The notes beneath the pieces were generated by a model that was not told the origin of the DNA, did not search any database, and saw nothing but the letters and a program-made list of their open reading frames with translations. From Tetrapyrgos nigripes (Eukaryota > Basidiomycota > Agaricomycetes > Agaricales > Campanellaceae), in contig JAACJM010000067.1 in the NCBI GenBank assembly GCA_013368315.1, positions 62,001 through 126,000 of the forward strand: a DNA stretch of 64,000 bases, given 5' to 3'. The position numbers and the translations under genes are program-made. This document shows positions 13,292 to 25,296 of the stretch, in pieces. How positions within the stretch are numbered: the first letter of the stretch is position 1; each line of letters begins with the position of its first letter.

Positions 13292-13608
13292 CGCTATGAA
13301 GAACAAAAAACTGTTTGCCAATCCCGTGTGTTGGCCCTCAATGGCTTAATTTGGACAAACTGACACCAAATCCAGTAATTAGGTCGACGCGTAGCCTGTA
13401 GGTGGCATGATGCTATGCTGTGGTTTAGAAAGCGTTCAATTTGGCCGTAGGCTGTGAAGCACAAAAAAGCAATGGGCGCTGTGAAGAACAAAGAAAAATG
13501 ATGGTTAATTTTGTGCGTGGCCCACATTACTTCAATCTGGTGAACAAAACATTGATACCAAATCCAGTAATTAGGTCAAGGGCCTGTAGGTGCTATGCTT
13601 TAGGAACG
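13292..13608. repeat. Two direct repeats, about 130-140 bp, spaced 186 bp
   Basis: Copy 1 (about 13292-13433) and copy 2 (about 13478-13608) share the order CGCTATGAAGAACAAA / CGCTGTGAAGAACAAA, a TGGCCC segment, the block ACCAAATCCAGTAATTAGG, then CCTGTAGGTG and GCTATGCT. They lie just upstream of the TATA box of the kinase relic, so they may be a duplicated promoter segment or part of a repeat. The rest of 12886-13692 shows no gene. Confidence 0.6.
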
Positions 13609-13632
13609 ATAGCCGTGGCCTTCTGGGAACCC

Positions 13633-13640
13633 TATATAAG
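13633..13640 (+). promoter_or_regulatory. TATA box upstream of the kinase relic
   Basis: TATATAAG, 53-60 bp before the ATG at 13693. It fits a core promoter for the gene relic that follows. Confidence 0.5.
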
Positions 13641-13692
13641 ACCTTTCGCTCATTCTCGTTTTTTACATCTGTTCACTCTCTTCCTCATCCTA

Positions 13693-14433
13693 ATGCCTCG
13701 CCAAGCACCATACTCCAAAGGTGTCTGGGCAGTCAACTATACCGAAGGATCTCCGCCTGTACTTTGAGAGGACATGATCGACGTGTCAGGGCCATTTGGT
13801 CTCGATCGCGGCTTCATCTTTCCACAACGGCCTCTCAACGTAGTAGGACGGTGTGGTCTGCGAAAAGGCAGCGCATGTTTCCAGGCGTCCTGTGAAAGAC
13901 AATATCGTCATCAAAATTGCTCAGGGAACTAAACAAGCCACAAAGCTTAAGCAGGCCTTCTACCAGGATCATTTGGATGGCAATCTCCAAGACGTAGCCC
14001 CCAACCCTTTCGGGATCTATGAGACGTATGTGAACAGTGGGAGTGGCACGTATGATATAGGGTACGCTGTCATGATTCTGCAGCTGAAGTACGTCCTTTT
14101 TGTTGTCGTTATTCGGTATTCGTGCTAAATAATTCTTGACTTTTTCATCTGTAGTCATAGTCAAGCATTGCGGATGCGCAGAGGCTTCACCCAGCGAGTA
14201 TTATTCACAGGGATCTCAACGGAAGCAATCATTTTGTCCAAACAAGTGATCAGCTTAGGATTCTCGAATTCTCCAACGCCCTGCTTCGCCATTCCTGTCC
14301 AGGCCTGGTTCAACGCGGCCGTCTGTACCCAACTCCGTGCCCTGATCTGTGGGGCTTGTGGACAGATATAATGCTCGGCAGCCTCTTCCTGCGACCACCA
14401 ATGTTCCTCGGAGTTCCGTCATTCAAAATCTAA
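13693..14433 (+). pseudogene. Degenerate fungal protein kinase-like gene
   Basis: Kinase pieces occur in the correct order but not in one frame. A decayed nucleotide loop appears near 13830-13870 (VVGRCG). It is followed by VIKIAQGTKQ with the likely ATP-binding lysine, and then FGIYETYV. After an intron (about 14090-14160), the next exon carries IIHRDLNGSN, a good HRD catalytic loop, followed by LRILEFSNAL in the place of the DFG segment. The frame ends at 14431-14433. The early MPRQAPYSKG frame stops at about 13764, and a frameshift lies before the nucleotide loop. The layout resembles the lineage-expanded Agaricomycete kinases that often carry DFS or DFE instead of DFG. Loss of the glycine loop and frame breaks argue for a pseudogene; sequencing error cannot be excluded. 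Confidence 0.5.
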
Positions 14434-14741
14434 GGGCCCCGAGAGATGTCTCATTGACTGCACTGAGTACAGGGCATCGTCGGTACATAGTACGCCGCTG
14501 AGATGTTACTTATTGGGATCATGGTTCTTTATGCTGCTACATACTACACTGTGCGATCGTTATCTGTGTTCTGTATATCTGCCACGATTTATTTTGTACT
14601 TCTTTCTTTTTTTCTTCATACTATCGTCTATCTTCAGAAGTATGAACGTACAGCTCGTTAGTTGACCTTAACCAGGTCTACAGCACAGCCACAGCGCTTA
14701 GCAAACTGCATGATGTAAGACCCTGCTCGCTGTCTGCAACG
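14434..14741. other. Promoter region of APS2
   Basis: 308 bp between the kinase relic and the APS2 start. No reading frame or repeat is seen. Confidence 0.4.
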
Positions 14742-15649
14742 ATGATCAGGTTCATCCTTGTACAGGTTAGTCGGTCTTTTCCGCTGCCTCTATTTACAGA
14801 CACTCATTATACACTCATTCACAGAACAGACAAGGCAAAACTCGACTGTCCAAGTGGTATGTCCCGTATGATGACGACGAAAAGGTATACATCAATCGTT
14901 GGTTCTGATGCGCAGAAGGCAGTATGATTGAGAAAGTGACTGGTTTTGCTTGGCTCTTTTTTGTGTTTTGTATGGCTAGGTTCGTCTGAGAGGGGAGGTA
15001 CACAGGCTAGTTGCCCCCAGAGACCAGAAGTACCAGTCAAACTTTGTCGAGGTGAGTGGTGTCATTTTCGATTGTCTTGTTGCAGTTCTGTGTCTCGGTC
15101 TGAGGTCTTCTTGCCGGGGTGTTTTCGTTGTATTTCTTGCTCAGTAATGCTCAGAAGTTCTGACTCACTACTTCTGTTTCGTCAGTTCCGGAATTACAAG
15201 ATCGTCTACCGAAGATACGCTGGTCTATTTTTCTGCTTGTGTGTCGACGCCAACGATAATGAGCTGGCGTATCTTGAAGCTATACATCTATTCGTTGAAG
15301 TGCTTGGTGCGTATATTCGTCACCTTGCTTCACTGGTCACAGTATACTGACTTACGGCTCCTTTCTTCCTTCCATCTCATTCCTCAAACTCTTCTTGACC
15401 CGCAACACATCTTACGGACTCTCACCTCCTTTTATCTCCCTCCGGAACGCCTCCATACTTTCCTATGCGTCCTATGCGTCCGAAACTTCACCAGATTCCT
15501 TCTTCGACAACGTCTGCGAATTGGATCTCGTCTTCAACTTTTACAAAGTCTACGCTATCCTTGACGAAATTTTCTTAGCAGGTGAGGTAGAAGAGACGAG
15601 TAAGGATGTGGTGTTGTCTAGGTTGGAGGAGTTGGAGAAGTTGGAGTAG
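14742..15649 (+). CDS. APS2: AP-2 complex sigma subunit (clathrin adaptor small chain)
   Basis: Five exons (14742-14765, 14825-14884, 14980-15051, 15186-15306, 15495-15649) encode about 143 residues, the usual length for sigma adaptins. The protein starts [20 protein letters not shown], continues with the [20 protein letters not shown] core and the [16 protein letters not shown] helix, and ends in the [20 protein letters not shown] segment that is nearly invariant in AP-2 sigma. The small subunit supports the AP-2 core at the plasma membrane and, with alpha, binds the acidic-dileucine sorting signal during clathrin endocytosis. The FVEFRN and FNFYK signatures separate it from sigma-1 and sigma-3. 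The start codon is fixed by the conserved N-terminus in the 24-bp first exon. Confidence 0.96.
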
Positions 15650-17838
15650 GTCTGGCTTGGCGCTTAGCTAGAGTCAGAGTCAGAGGAGGAGTAGATGGTG
15701 GATGGTTGAGCGTGTTGTAGAGACAAATAAAGAGTGTTAGCTGGCGGTGTTCAGGGGAGGAAGTGGAAGAGATTTAGTCGGTCGGTTGGTTCTGGCTGGC
15801 AGTGGTGGATGTTGTATTCCTAAGTGCGTCCTTGTCTCACTTTTCCCCAGCCTCAGCTTTTGGGGAGTCTACGGTGTAACTAAATGAAGACTGATCATGT
15901 TTCGTTTTTTTCTTCTTTTCTGCGTACAGTCTTGTTTTTGGTCCTCAATAATGTACTATTTTCTATTGTTATTGCATGTTGCTTTCGTTTTCTCTGTCTG
16001 CACTGTCTGGCTGACTGGCTTGGGCACGTCGCTCCGTGCTCGGCTTGACCGTGAAGAGATACAACAGGATATGATGTATCGCCCATGATCATCGATGTCG
16101 TTGACTACGTTTACCGGGCTCTAGGTCTTCCTACTTCCTTTGTCTTTAACCACTCTAGTGTCAGCCTTCGGCCTCAAGGCTCTTCGAAGACGAATATGGA
16201 ATTCTTCCTCTTGATCACCTTTCGTCGTCATCTTGAAGGCTGAAGCCGAACTTCTATCTTCTATATCCTCTACAGTCCCCGCTCGCTAGGGGTATACCAT
16301 TGACGTTTGGCGTCATGATATTTCGTGTTAGCCTCATTTTGCAAGCGAGTCGTGAATCTGGCTTTATACATGTATGGTGCAGGAGGGAGATAGTTGGATT
16401 GAGGTTTGTTCTAGTTTGCCTCGTCTTTTACTTTATGGCTGGCTGTCTTCTTTGTTTGACATACTGCGCAGTGCTATGTAGTCGAATGAGGATAAACTTC
16501 AACGCAGACACTGGGATGAGGATGGGAAGTCCAGGGACTGGGTTCTGTGAGTATACACTGCGGCCTGTCTTGAAGTCCTACCTGCCCTCAGGGTTGTGCT
16601 GTCGTGCCGCTGCTGCTCTTCTACTGCTGTTCTGCTATTATGTTCTGATATCCTCGGGCTGTTGTGCTGTTCTCTTCTATCCTATTTCAGTATGTGGTAA
16701 TTGTAATTAGCACATCCATAGAAGGTGCCACTACTGCTGCTCTTCCATCACTATTCTGCTATCTGCTATCTTCCCGTTCTCTTCTCTTCTATCCGATTCT
16801 ACTCTAGTCTAGTATATGGCAGCTGGAGTAAGCACATACATAGTACGTGTAACATTCTTAAATACTATAGCTACATATTTATGCATAGGGCCTAGTCTCG
16901 GGGGACTCAGACTGTCTCATCCGTGCATCCAATTCCATTCAAGTCGCAGCTCGCTTGGTGTTCAGGAAGTTCTGGTGCAGTCACGAGCTATAGAATCGTT
17001 GATTTTTGGATGCATCTGTGTCTGTGTAACAAAGCTTCCTTGCTTGCTTGGGCCTCTGCTTTTATTTTTTTTTGGCGTAGAACCATAGGGAGGAGGAACA
17101 TGATGCTCGTCATCCTTCCTTGAATCTTTCGCCTTTTTCGCGAAAGTTGTACCATAGTGAAAGATATGAGAAAGATATCGTGCTCATTGCTGCCTAATGC
17201 CCGATGTCTATACTTTGCAGTCTTCTTTGTTGCGTACCACATAGACCACTGGCATGTTTGTGCGTCATCATTCTCCATGCCAAGGCGTGCACACAAGTTC
17301 AATAAATGGTGATTTTGGTAGTATGACTCGCCAGAGCCTCTTCAAACCGCCGAGGAGTCCAAGAGTTATCTATCATCCTAATTACCATCTACTGATGGAT
17401 TGATTAGTCGACGTAGTGATTGGGAAGTGTCCATTGACGAGAAGCGAGAGTTGATTTTGTTGATTCGTTGAAGTGGGATGATGAGTAACCTTTGAGTAAC
17501 CTCAAGACTCAAGCTGTTTGAAATCTTTGAGTAGTACTGGAAATTGGGAGAACATGCTCTTAACTAGCTAAGAAACGAAGGAAGACTTGGGGTCATTGGG
17601 AGGCTTGAGAGTCCGGGGTCCTAGAGTAAATTCGGTCTTAGAACGCTTAATTTCATTGAATAGGGGAACTTATGCGGGGTTGACAGACGTCTGGCTTGGG
17701 TCAAAGATGAAGTTGAAGTTGAGGGCAATGGAAACTCAGCGAACGCTAAGAAAGTCCTACTTATTTGAGCCTGAAAATCCAGGCATGGAGAACTTCGAAT
17801 ACGGAATTTTCCGTGTCGAATCCGAGCTGATAGAGCAC
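15650..17838. other. Gene-free stretch
   Basis: About 2.2 kb downstream of APS2. Open frames such as 16300-16710 have Cys- and Leu-rich translations typical of chance frames in pyrimidine-rich DNA, and no paralogue. It contains the direct repeat described separately. No RNA gene was recognised. Confidence 0.4.
16605..16850. repeat. Diverged tandem duplication, about 125-bp unit
   Basis: Two adjacent copies (about 16605-16728 and 16729-16850) share the order GCTGCTCTTC, TATTCTGCTAT or TGTTCTGCTATT, TGTTCTCTTCTATCC / CGTTCTCTTCTCTTCTATCC, then TAGCACATCCATAG or AAGCACATACATAG. The region is rich in CTG and CTT. No coding potential is seen. Confidence 0.45.
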
Positions 17839-17841
17839 CGA

Positions 17842-17972
17842 CACGCCGAAAAGACAAAAATATCCATTCGAGGGATAGATCACATCACTACTACTGATAT
17901 AAGATATATCTGTAAAAAAGTGTGTTTCTGTACGCCTTTCTGCCGAGCGGATATTTTTGTATTTTCGGCGTG
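17842..17972. mobile_element. MITE copy 1 (CAC...GTG termini, 3-bp target duplication)
   Basis: A 131-bp element with terminal inverted repeats of about 28 bp: CACGCCGAAAAGACAAAAAT at the left, matched by the complement of ATTTTTGTATTTTCGGCGTG at the right. It is flanked by CGA on both sides (17839-17841 and 17973-17975). A second copy at 43279-43408 has the same ends and interior and is flanked by TGT. The short length, lack of coding capacity and 3-bp duplications fit a non-autonomous DNA transposon. CAC/GTG ends with 3-bp duplications are typical of CACTA elements, but no transposase is present to prove this. Confidence 0.85.
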
Positions 17973-17975
17973 CGA

Positions 17976-18552
17976 GGCAGTGGTTGAGGGTCGTCCGAGC
18001 CGTCCGAGTAAGCAGGTATTAGGTTTAATATCAGGTATCACAACAAAAGGCCTGAATGATCGGGATAGTACAGGGCTGAGGGTGGCAAGAAAGACTAATG
18101 TTTTAGAGTTCCACCAGGTAGTACTGTGAAGAGCCTGGGCGTGTGCTGGCCAAGTAACGAAAGTAGCTTGTTTGAGGGCGACGTAGTGCCTGCGTAAGCA
18201 CTTAGCACGTAGAACGGAGCTTCCGCACTTGACCGCATTTGCCATTGAGCCGGCTAAATTAGTACCCGTGTCAAGTCATAGGGCTGATGCCTAGGCCCCA
18301 TCACAGTGCTTATGTAATTCAGTTTGGGTTGGAGAGCAACCTTTTCGATTTCTCCGTCTTTCTCCTCTACTTTCATCCAGATCTCCTCAGGACTGGTCTC
18401 CTCCAGACTTACTGTAAAAACTGTATTACTAACCCAACCAGGTCAGTCTTTTCCGCTTCTTTTTTGCTTTTGAACTACTCGCAGAAACTTGCTTGGTTGG
18501 CAGGTGCAACTAACGAATACCACGCAATATCTATCATTATTCTATTTCGCCA
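17976..18552. other. Intergenic region upstream of the WW-domain gene
   Basis: About 580 bp between MITE copy 1 and the WW-protein start. Open frames here run through the MITE and are not credible. It should hold the promoter and 5' UTR of the WW gene. A pyrimidine-rich tract lies at about 18340-18400. Confidence 0.4.
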
Positions 18553-21500
18553 ATGTCTCTCACTGCTCGCCAGCTCAAACTCGCCTCTCAATCATTCTCT
18601 TCTGTCCCGGAACCTGAACCTCTCAAACCACAGACAGAGGAATACTACGACGATGGCTGGCGACATCCTGCCGAGCTCATCTACAGCAACTCCAAATACT
18701 GGACCGACAAAAAACTCCTCTACTACTCCATCGCCAACGCCCTCTCCGTCTTTCCTCCTACCCCCGAATCTACTCAGGAAGGAATCTGCTTTGTCTCCGA
18801 CGGCAAGAAAACTGTCGCAATGACGGACCGATATCGCATACCCCTCATGTTCGTAATGAAGTACCAATTCAACCTCCTTCGAACATTATTGCAAGCTGAA
18901 CCCGAAGAGAGGAAGAAGAGGTGGCCCGTCGAGAAGTTTGAGGTGTTACATCTGAGTAGGCTATGGAAGATTTTCATGGATGAGGCTCCTGTCAAGTCGC
19001 AGGGTTCATATGATATGAAGAGTAGGTTGGATGATATCAAGAAGTGGAAGTGTTTCACGTTGAATCGGGTATTGACGAGGTATAAGCTTGGGTGGTTTTC
19101 GTCGGAATCAGAGAGTGTGAAGAAGTTTTGGAGAAAGTATGAGGAGAGGGAGTATGAGAAGGATCCGTTGGATTTTGGTGCGTAGTCACGTTCAAACTTT
19201 GATTTGTATTCATTTTTCCTGATATGTGCGCGTTTGCATTGAACCTACAGACTGGCGGGCTTGGGTATCAGAAGGCCACGAAGGAGTCATCATCACGGAT
19301 GAGGAAATCAAACGCGGATTAGACAGAAAAGACCTCATGGACGGTCTCGTTGAGAAAAACGGTCAGTGGTCCTGGGAGACTCCAGAAAAACCCATCCTAG
19401 ACTCAAATTCTGCTTGGTCTTTGATGAACGCTGCGTATGCCATGTTTCATGGGAGGGACAAGAATGTCAGAAACAACAAGGAAAAGGATAAAGACAAGGA
19501 CAAAGATAAGGATAGGGATAAGTCGTCGAGGAAAAGTAAATCCCAGTCCCCATCGGTCTCGGTTACTTCGACTCCCAAAGTCGAAACCACTCAACTCTCC
19601 TCACGTCCAGCGATGAATGTTGCGAAATCCTCCCCTCTTTCGATTATCACAGCTCCGACGTCGTCGGCTTCAGCGGCAGTGGCCAAGTCATCTCCAGTCA
19701 ATAAATCTCATGGGTCGCATACCGTCACGCTGACTCAGACTCAGACTCAGTCGCAGCCGAAAACGAAAGTAGAAGAGAGGACGAGTACGGCTACCAGTGT
19801 CAAGGTTGGAGGTGGGTCGGTGTCGGTGTCGGGAAGCGGGACTGGTACGACCTCGAAAACGGGTGCAGGTGCGGGTGCGAGTTCAAGTGGAGTGACGTCA
19901 AAGCCTGTTGCAGGCGCAGGTGCAGGTGCAGGTCCAAGTTCGAACGCGATCACTGCTAGTATTACGAAAACGGGTACAGCGAGTACGGCCTCTGCCATGA
20001 AAACAGAGAAAGTCTCGACATCGCAGTCACATTCGACTACTGCTAGTACTACGAAAACGAGTAAAGCGACTACGACTACTTCCCCTGCTCCTGCTATGAA
20101 AACAGGGACGGTCCCAGCCTCGCAGTCGCAGCCTTCACGGAAGTCGTCATTATCTAATGATACGTCTACGCCTATGGACGTTGATGCTCCCTCGCCATCT
20201 CGTCCTCAATCTCAAAAAGTCAAACCAACCCTGCCTACAATCAAATCTACAACTATCCCGCCAGTCACTGTGAAGGCTGATGCGGGTACTTCCACCGCAG
20301 TAACCCCGAAGACGAAACCCATCACAACACCGATGCCGACACTGACGCCAGCAGCTGCAAAGCCCGTTCCTGCAGTGGCTGCATCTGCGCTTGTGTCGAT
20401 ATCGCCATCTACATCTGCTTCTACATCTGCACCTGCATCTACGCCTGCACCTGCTGCGAAAACCCCATCGCAGCCTCAGCCCCAGGCTCACCCTCAGCCT
20501 CAAGTGCAAGTCCCGGTGCAATCCAAATCCAAACCGGAACAAGAAAAGGAAAGGTCTTCATCTGTTCAGAAGAAGAATCAGACACAGGCGCAGAAGCCGA
20601 CGGAGACTCCAGCACAACTAGTATCCACTTCCAAACCTGGTCCGACCTCCACCCCTGTTTCAGCACCTACACCTACACCTACACCTAAACCCACACCTTC
20701 AGCTGCAACGTCTGCAAAAAAGACCATCACCCCGCCCCCAGCACCCACGTCCGTGACCACTACTATTCTGTCTCCTGCTCCCACCGCTTCTAACGTCCCC
20801 AAATCTGCTCCATCCTCCACCCCTGCTTCTACTACCATTGCCACCTCCACCTCTACTTCCACTCCCATTTTCACTGCGACTGCTGGTGCTGCTACTCCTG
20901 CGCTTGCCCCTGTTCCTGCGTCTACAAGTGCATCTACGTCTACATCACCGTCTTTCTCGGCATTTGCTTCTGCTCCTGATAAGAGCAAGAGCAAGAGTAA
21001 GAGCAAGGATGAGAGCTCCGATTCGGAGGCTTCTTCGCATAATGAACAAGAAGATGTATCCATGTCCGATGCGTCTGCGGCGTCCGTTCGGCCTGGACCT
21101 GCAGCTGTGCCTAAATCTACGCCTATGCCTACGTCCACACAGACCTCCCAACCCGGTCAATCCCAATCCCAATCCCAAACCGGATCCCAGACACAGACGC
21201 AGACGCAGACACCTTCTCAAACCCAGATCCAGGTCCAGCCAAAAGCGAAAACACTTCCCCAGATCCAAACCCAAACACAGCCCTCACGAACGTCTATTTC
21301 GACGCCGACACCCAATTCAGTGAATGCAAAAACTGCGGTTGGTGGAAAAGATACCCCTGCTTCTGCATCTATCTCTACGGGCACGTCAGCGGCGTCGTCA
21401 TCGTCATCTGGAGTGGCAGCACCTCCAGTGACTTCGACGACGAAGAGTGTGACTCTGCCTTCAAAGGAGGTGAAGGAGGATGCAAAAGAGAAAGGGAAGG

Positions 21501-24500
21501 AGAAAGAAACTGGGAAGGTGGAAGAGAACAAAGAGGGAGCTAAGGTTGGAGGGAAAGAGAAGGAGAAGGTGGATGAGAAGGCGAAAGAGAAGGAGAAGGA
21601 GGTCAAGGAGGAAGACAATGAGAAGCAAGTGGAGAAGAAGGACGAGAAAACGATCCCGAAACCTTTCCTATCAAGCGCCCCAGTGTCAGCATCAGGGTCG
21701 GCGTCGGGGTTAGGTTCAGGCTCGATAGTTGGTTCTGCCCAAAAAAGGCCGAGCACCACTACCACTGCTATCACATCTGCTGTCACAGGGCCTGTGAGTG
21801 ATTTCTTCGTGTTGGTCTGTATTAAATGGCATCGGCTAAACTATAGTATTTTATTTTGCCATGTCGTTCTTCATAGGTTCCGTCAAAGGTCATTAGCTCG
21901 CAGACAAAAAGCAAAGATCAAGCTGAGGTGCAGGTGCAGGTGCAGGAGACTCCGAAGAAAAACGAGAGGAAAGAGAAGGAAAGGGAAAAGGATCAGACAC
22001 CTCGTCCTGCCCAACAGCAACAGCAAACACAGGCACCGGGACCGGCACGTAGACCAAGTGTTGGTTCTAGCACGACGCCCGCAGCTAGCTTTCAATCTCA
22101 GTCTGACAAGTATGGTGGAATGCCTCTGCCGAAAGGTATGAAACTTTTAAATTACACTTGCAGAACTATTGTTGATGTATGTATGTCCCGAAGGTTGGGA
22201 GAAACGTCACGCTCCTGATGGAAGACTATACTTCATCGGTGAGTACAATTGAAGCTTTATATGTAATGTAAACATAGCTAAAAGGTTCTCACTTATCAAT
22301 TAGACCACAATACTCGGACGACGACATGGACTGACCCAAGAAGCTTAATTGTCAACAAGATGGATGTTGACAAGCCGGAGAAACCTGTGAAGGATGTGGT
22401 TATGGCGGAGGTTGAGTCAAAGGGTGACGCCAAGGACAAGGAGAAGCAAAAGCAAAAGCAAAAGGAAGATAAAATGGATGTTGACGTTGACGAGTCAAGG
22501 CAACCTCAGAAGACTCTAAAGGAGGTGGATCAGAAAGACAAGGTACAGGCGGAACAGAAAGAGAGAGCGCAGGTACCTGCGTCCACGATCAAAGCACCGT
22601 TGAAGGTCTCATTACCGTCTCCGTCAACCTCAACCTCGACTACCACTTCCGCTGCTCCTCCCGTGTCCGTGCCTGTCTCAAAATCCAAGTCTCCGCCCGT
22701 AGCTTCTACGGTGTCTCAGATGTCTCCGTCTACCTCTGCATCTACAACCACGGTTCCTTCGGCATCCAAGGCCGCGTCTCCTCCGGTTTCTACGCCTACA
22801 GGTCCTCAGAAACCGAAGACTCCAGTCCCGTCGACGTCCACCTCTGTTCCGGCGGTTTCTATCAAGGATGATCGAAGCGCTGCAGTCAAGACCGATGTTG
22901 TTAAAGAGCGGGACAAAGTTCAGGCCACCAGCAAAGACAAGGATGTAGAGAGAGAGGAGAAGGATAAAGATAGGTCTAGCAAGCCACCGACACCAACACT
23001 AGCACCTGCATTGACATCGGCCTCAACATCGAGCCAAGTTGCGCCCTCAGTGTTAGTGCCAGTGCCGGATAAACCAAAGCTGAAATCCTCAGATTTGATG
23101 CCTCCTCCGCCCGTACCTGCATCTGTGTCTACGAGTGCCACACCCACACCTGCTTCGACGTCAACGCCCACAACTGCGTCGATATCCATCTCCAGTTCGG
23201 GACCTTCATCGACGACGACGTCTAAAGAAAAAGCGGAAGCAATTTCAAGCTTCACGCCGTCTTCATCTTCATCGACGGCGTCAGCACCTCGGCCTCGTTC
23301 AGGGTCAACTACAGCACCGTCTGTGTCGATTGCGCCAGTGGTGAAACTAGAATCCAAACCAAAAGAGTTTAAACCAGAAGAGTTTAGGGCTAGGTCGAGT
23401 TCTACTTCGTCGTCAACTCGGAGCATGACACCAACGCTAGCATCACCTCCACCCTCAGCTTCGACTTCGACTTTGTCCGATGGTCGACCTGGTGTAGGCA
23501 GTAGGATTGGGACGGGGGGTGAGATTGCAATTCCAGTTGCAAGTAGTGCCGGTGCTGGAACTGCACTAAAAGGGAAAGAGAAAGAAAAGGATGGAGTTAG
23601 ACCTGAACCTCTTCCTTCCGGTACTGCGTCAGATTCAAGAAAACGGTCTGCGTCAGAAGCTGGACTCGATGTTCCATCTGGATCAGGACCTGTTGGAACT
23701 GATAAAACCAGAAGTGAATCAGTACCAATCAAGGGCAATGATGTGAGTACTGCAAGTACGAGTAGATTCAGGTCTAGCATGGATACAACGGACATGTCCT
23801 TGTCAGATGACGACGACGCTATTCCTGGGTTGACGTACTCTACGTCGGCCAATTCAATGAACAACACCCCCACTATTAAGCCAGCGGTTGTTCAATCACA
23901 GACACAGTACCAAAGTCACACACAGACACCGCGGACAAAACCCATTGCCCCTGTCGCTACTAATGCCAATGCCACTCCCATTTCCCAACGACGGATTACT
24001 CCGACGCCTGGCCCTATTCCTATCCCTATTCCCATACTCATACCAACCACCCCACTTCCTTCTAATCAGTCAGAAAGTTCAACGGAGCTTGCAAAGCCTC
24101 CAAGAACTTCCACCCCGACAGGCCCCAGAGCGATGACAACGGATAATGGTAGATCTATGAATTCTGCTGAAATGAGTGGCGGAATTTCCATGCCGACTAT
24201 GACTCCTGCATCGTCCTCTTCTTTCAAAGTTCCTCCTAACCTGACCTCTCACAGCTCACAGCCTTCACAGGTGAATGCAAATGCAAAGTCAACCGTGAAT
24301 GTCAACACAAGTCCAAACACTCATAACCGTCCGTCGGTGTCACCTTCCACTCCGTCGTTCACAGCTTCTTCACCTGTATTGGCGTCTGCTGTTCCGAGAC
24401 ATTTGCAGCAGAGTAGACCGCCTGCTTCATCACCAACATCATCGCAGCCACCCAGATCGTCCTCTCCGTTATCTCAAATTCAAACGCCACAACCTCAACC

Positions 24501-25296
24501 TTCAACGCCACAAAATAAATCTCAGACACCGACGTTGCCGTCGAGGAACGAGGCGACTTCCAACGTGACGGCGACGCAAGGTACTCCTGCGAAGACAGCG
24601 GTGGCGAGTGGAAGTGGTGGTGTAAAGCGGCCTGGGTCTCCTCTGGATAAACCTGGGTCTGCGAAGGTTGTGGTCAGAGATGGGAAAAGAATTGGAAATG
24701 GGGAACGAAATCACAATCAGAATCGAAGCCAGGTTCAGATCGAAGCAGGAAAGACTAATGGGAGTGTAAGTGGGACTGTGCCAGCTCGTCGTGTGTCTAC
24801 TTCTACATCTGCTACGACTACGACGGAAACTTGTTCCCCACGAGCGAAAAATACACCAAGAGTCGTTCATACGACTCCAATATCAAGGTCAGTATCTGAA
24901 TCCGTGTCTTCTTTAAAGCATGAGTTGAGAGCTACTGCTGATTCTGTGTCAAGACATAAGGCCTCTGCATTCGTGGGTCCTCTTGGCCATCTCTTCGGTC
25001 CAGTCGCGATGAGTCAACCTCAGCCTCAGAGGAAGAAAGAGAAGAAAGTAGATGTGGACGGTGAAATGGATATGGAGATTGATAGTGACAACGACGATCC
25101 TCCCCTAAGCACGGTTTCTTCGAACGGTAGAAGTGAAACTCCTACTATGTTAGGAGGAAGGAGTCTACTTGATTTCCATCCTTTGGGTCATTTGTTATAT
25201 GTACCGACAACTGCTCCACCGACACCAACTACTCCATCATCACGGTCTCCTTCACTTCCGACGAGGATTCAGACAGGTGCGGGGAGGAATGGTTGA
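18553..25296 (+). CDS. Very large, mostly disordered protein with a single WW domain
   Basis: Five exons (18553-19177, 19251-21793, 21877-22135, 22194-22238, 22304-25296) sum to 6,465 bp, 2,154 residues. Residues 1 to about 290 look folded (for example KKLLYYSIANALSVFP; WRAWVSEGHEGVIITDEEI), but I recognise no family. About 850 residues of Ser/Thr/Pro/Ala-rich low-complexity sequence with Gln and Lys/Glu tracts follow. Residues about 1138-1171 form a WW domain: GGMPLPKGWEKRHAPDGR, then LYFIDHNTRTTTWTDPRS, with both signature Trp, the aromatic pair and the WxxP-like end. It is split by two introns around a 45-bp exon. About 980 more disordered residues follow. The domain most resembles Nedd4/Rsp5-type WW domains, which bind PPxY, but no HECT domain is present. 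Likely a scaffold or adaptor; location unknown. Long frames on the opposite strand are artefacts of its composition. Confidence 0.85.

Noticed and set aside
16300..16710. 136-residue frame with hydrophobic stretches
   Set aside because: It overlaps CTG/CTT-rich repeat DNA; no start context, introns or homologue in the window support it.
17587..18245. Frames of 180 (plus) and 121 (minus) residues around 18 kb
   Set aside because: Both run through the MITE, and the same peptide pieces reappear at MITE copy 2. They are element sequence, not genes.
22920..23873. 317-residue open frame on the minus strand, plus others of 130-190 residues within 19-25 kb
   Set aside because: They lie antisense to the Ser/Thr/Pro-rich WW-protein exons. 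Their Val/Asp/Glu/Gly-rich composition is what the reverse complement of such codons gives. No domain or introns.
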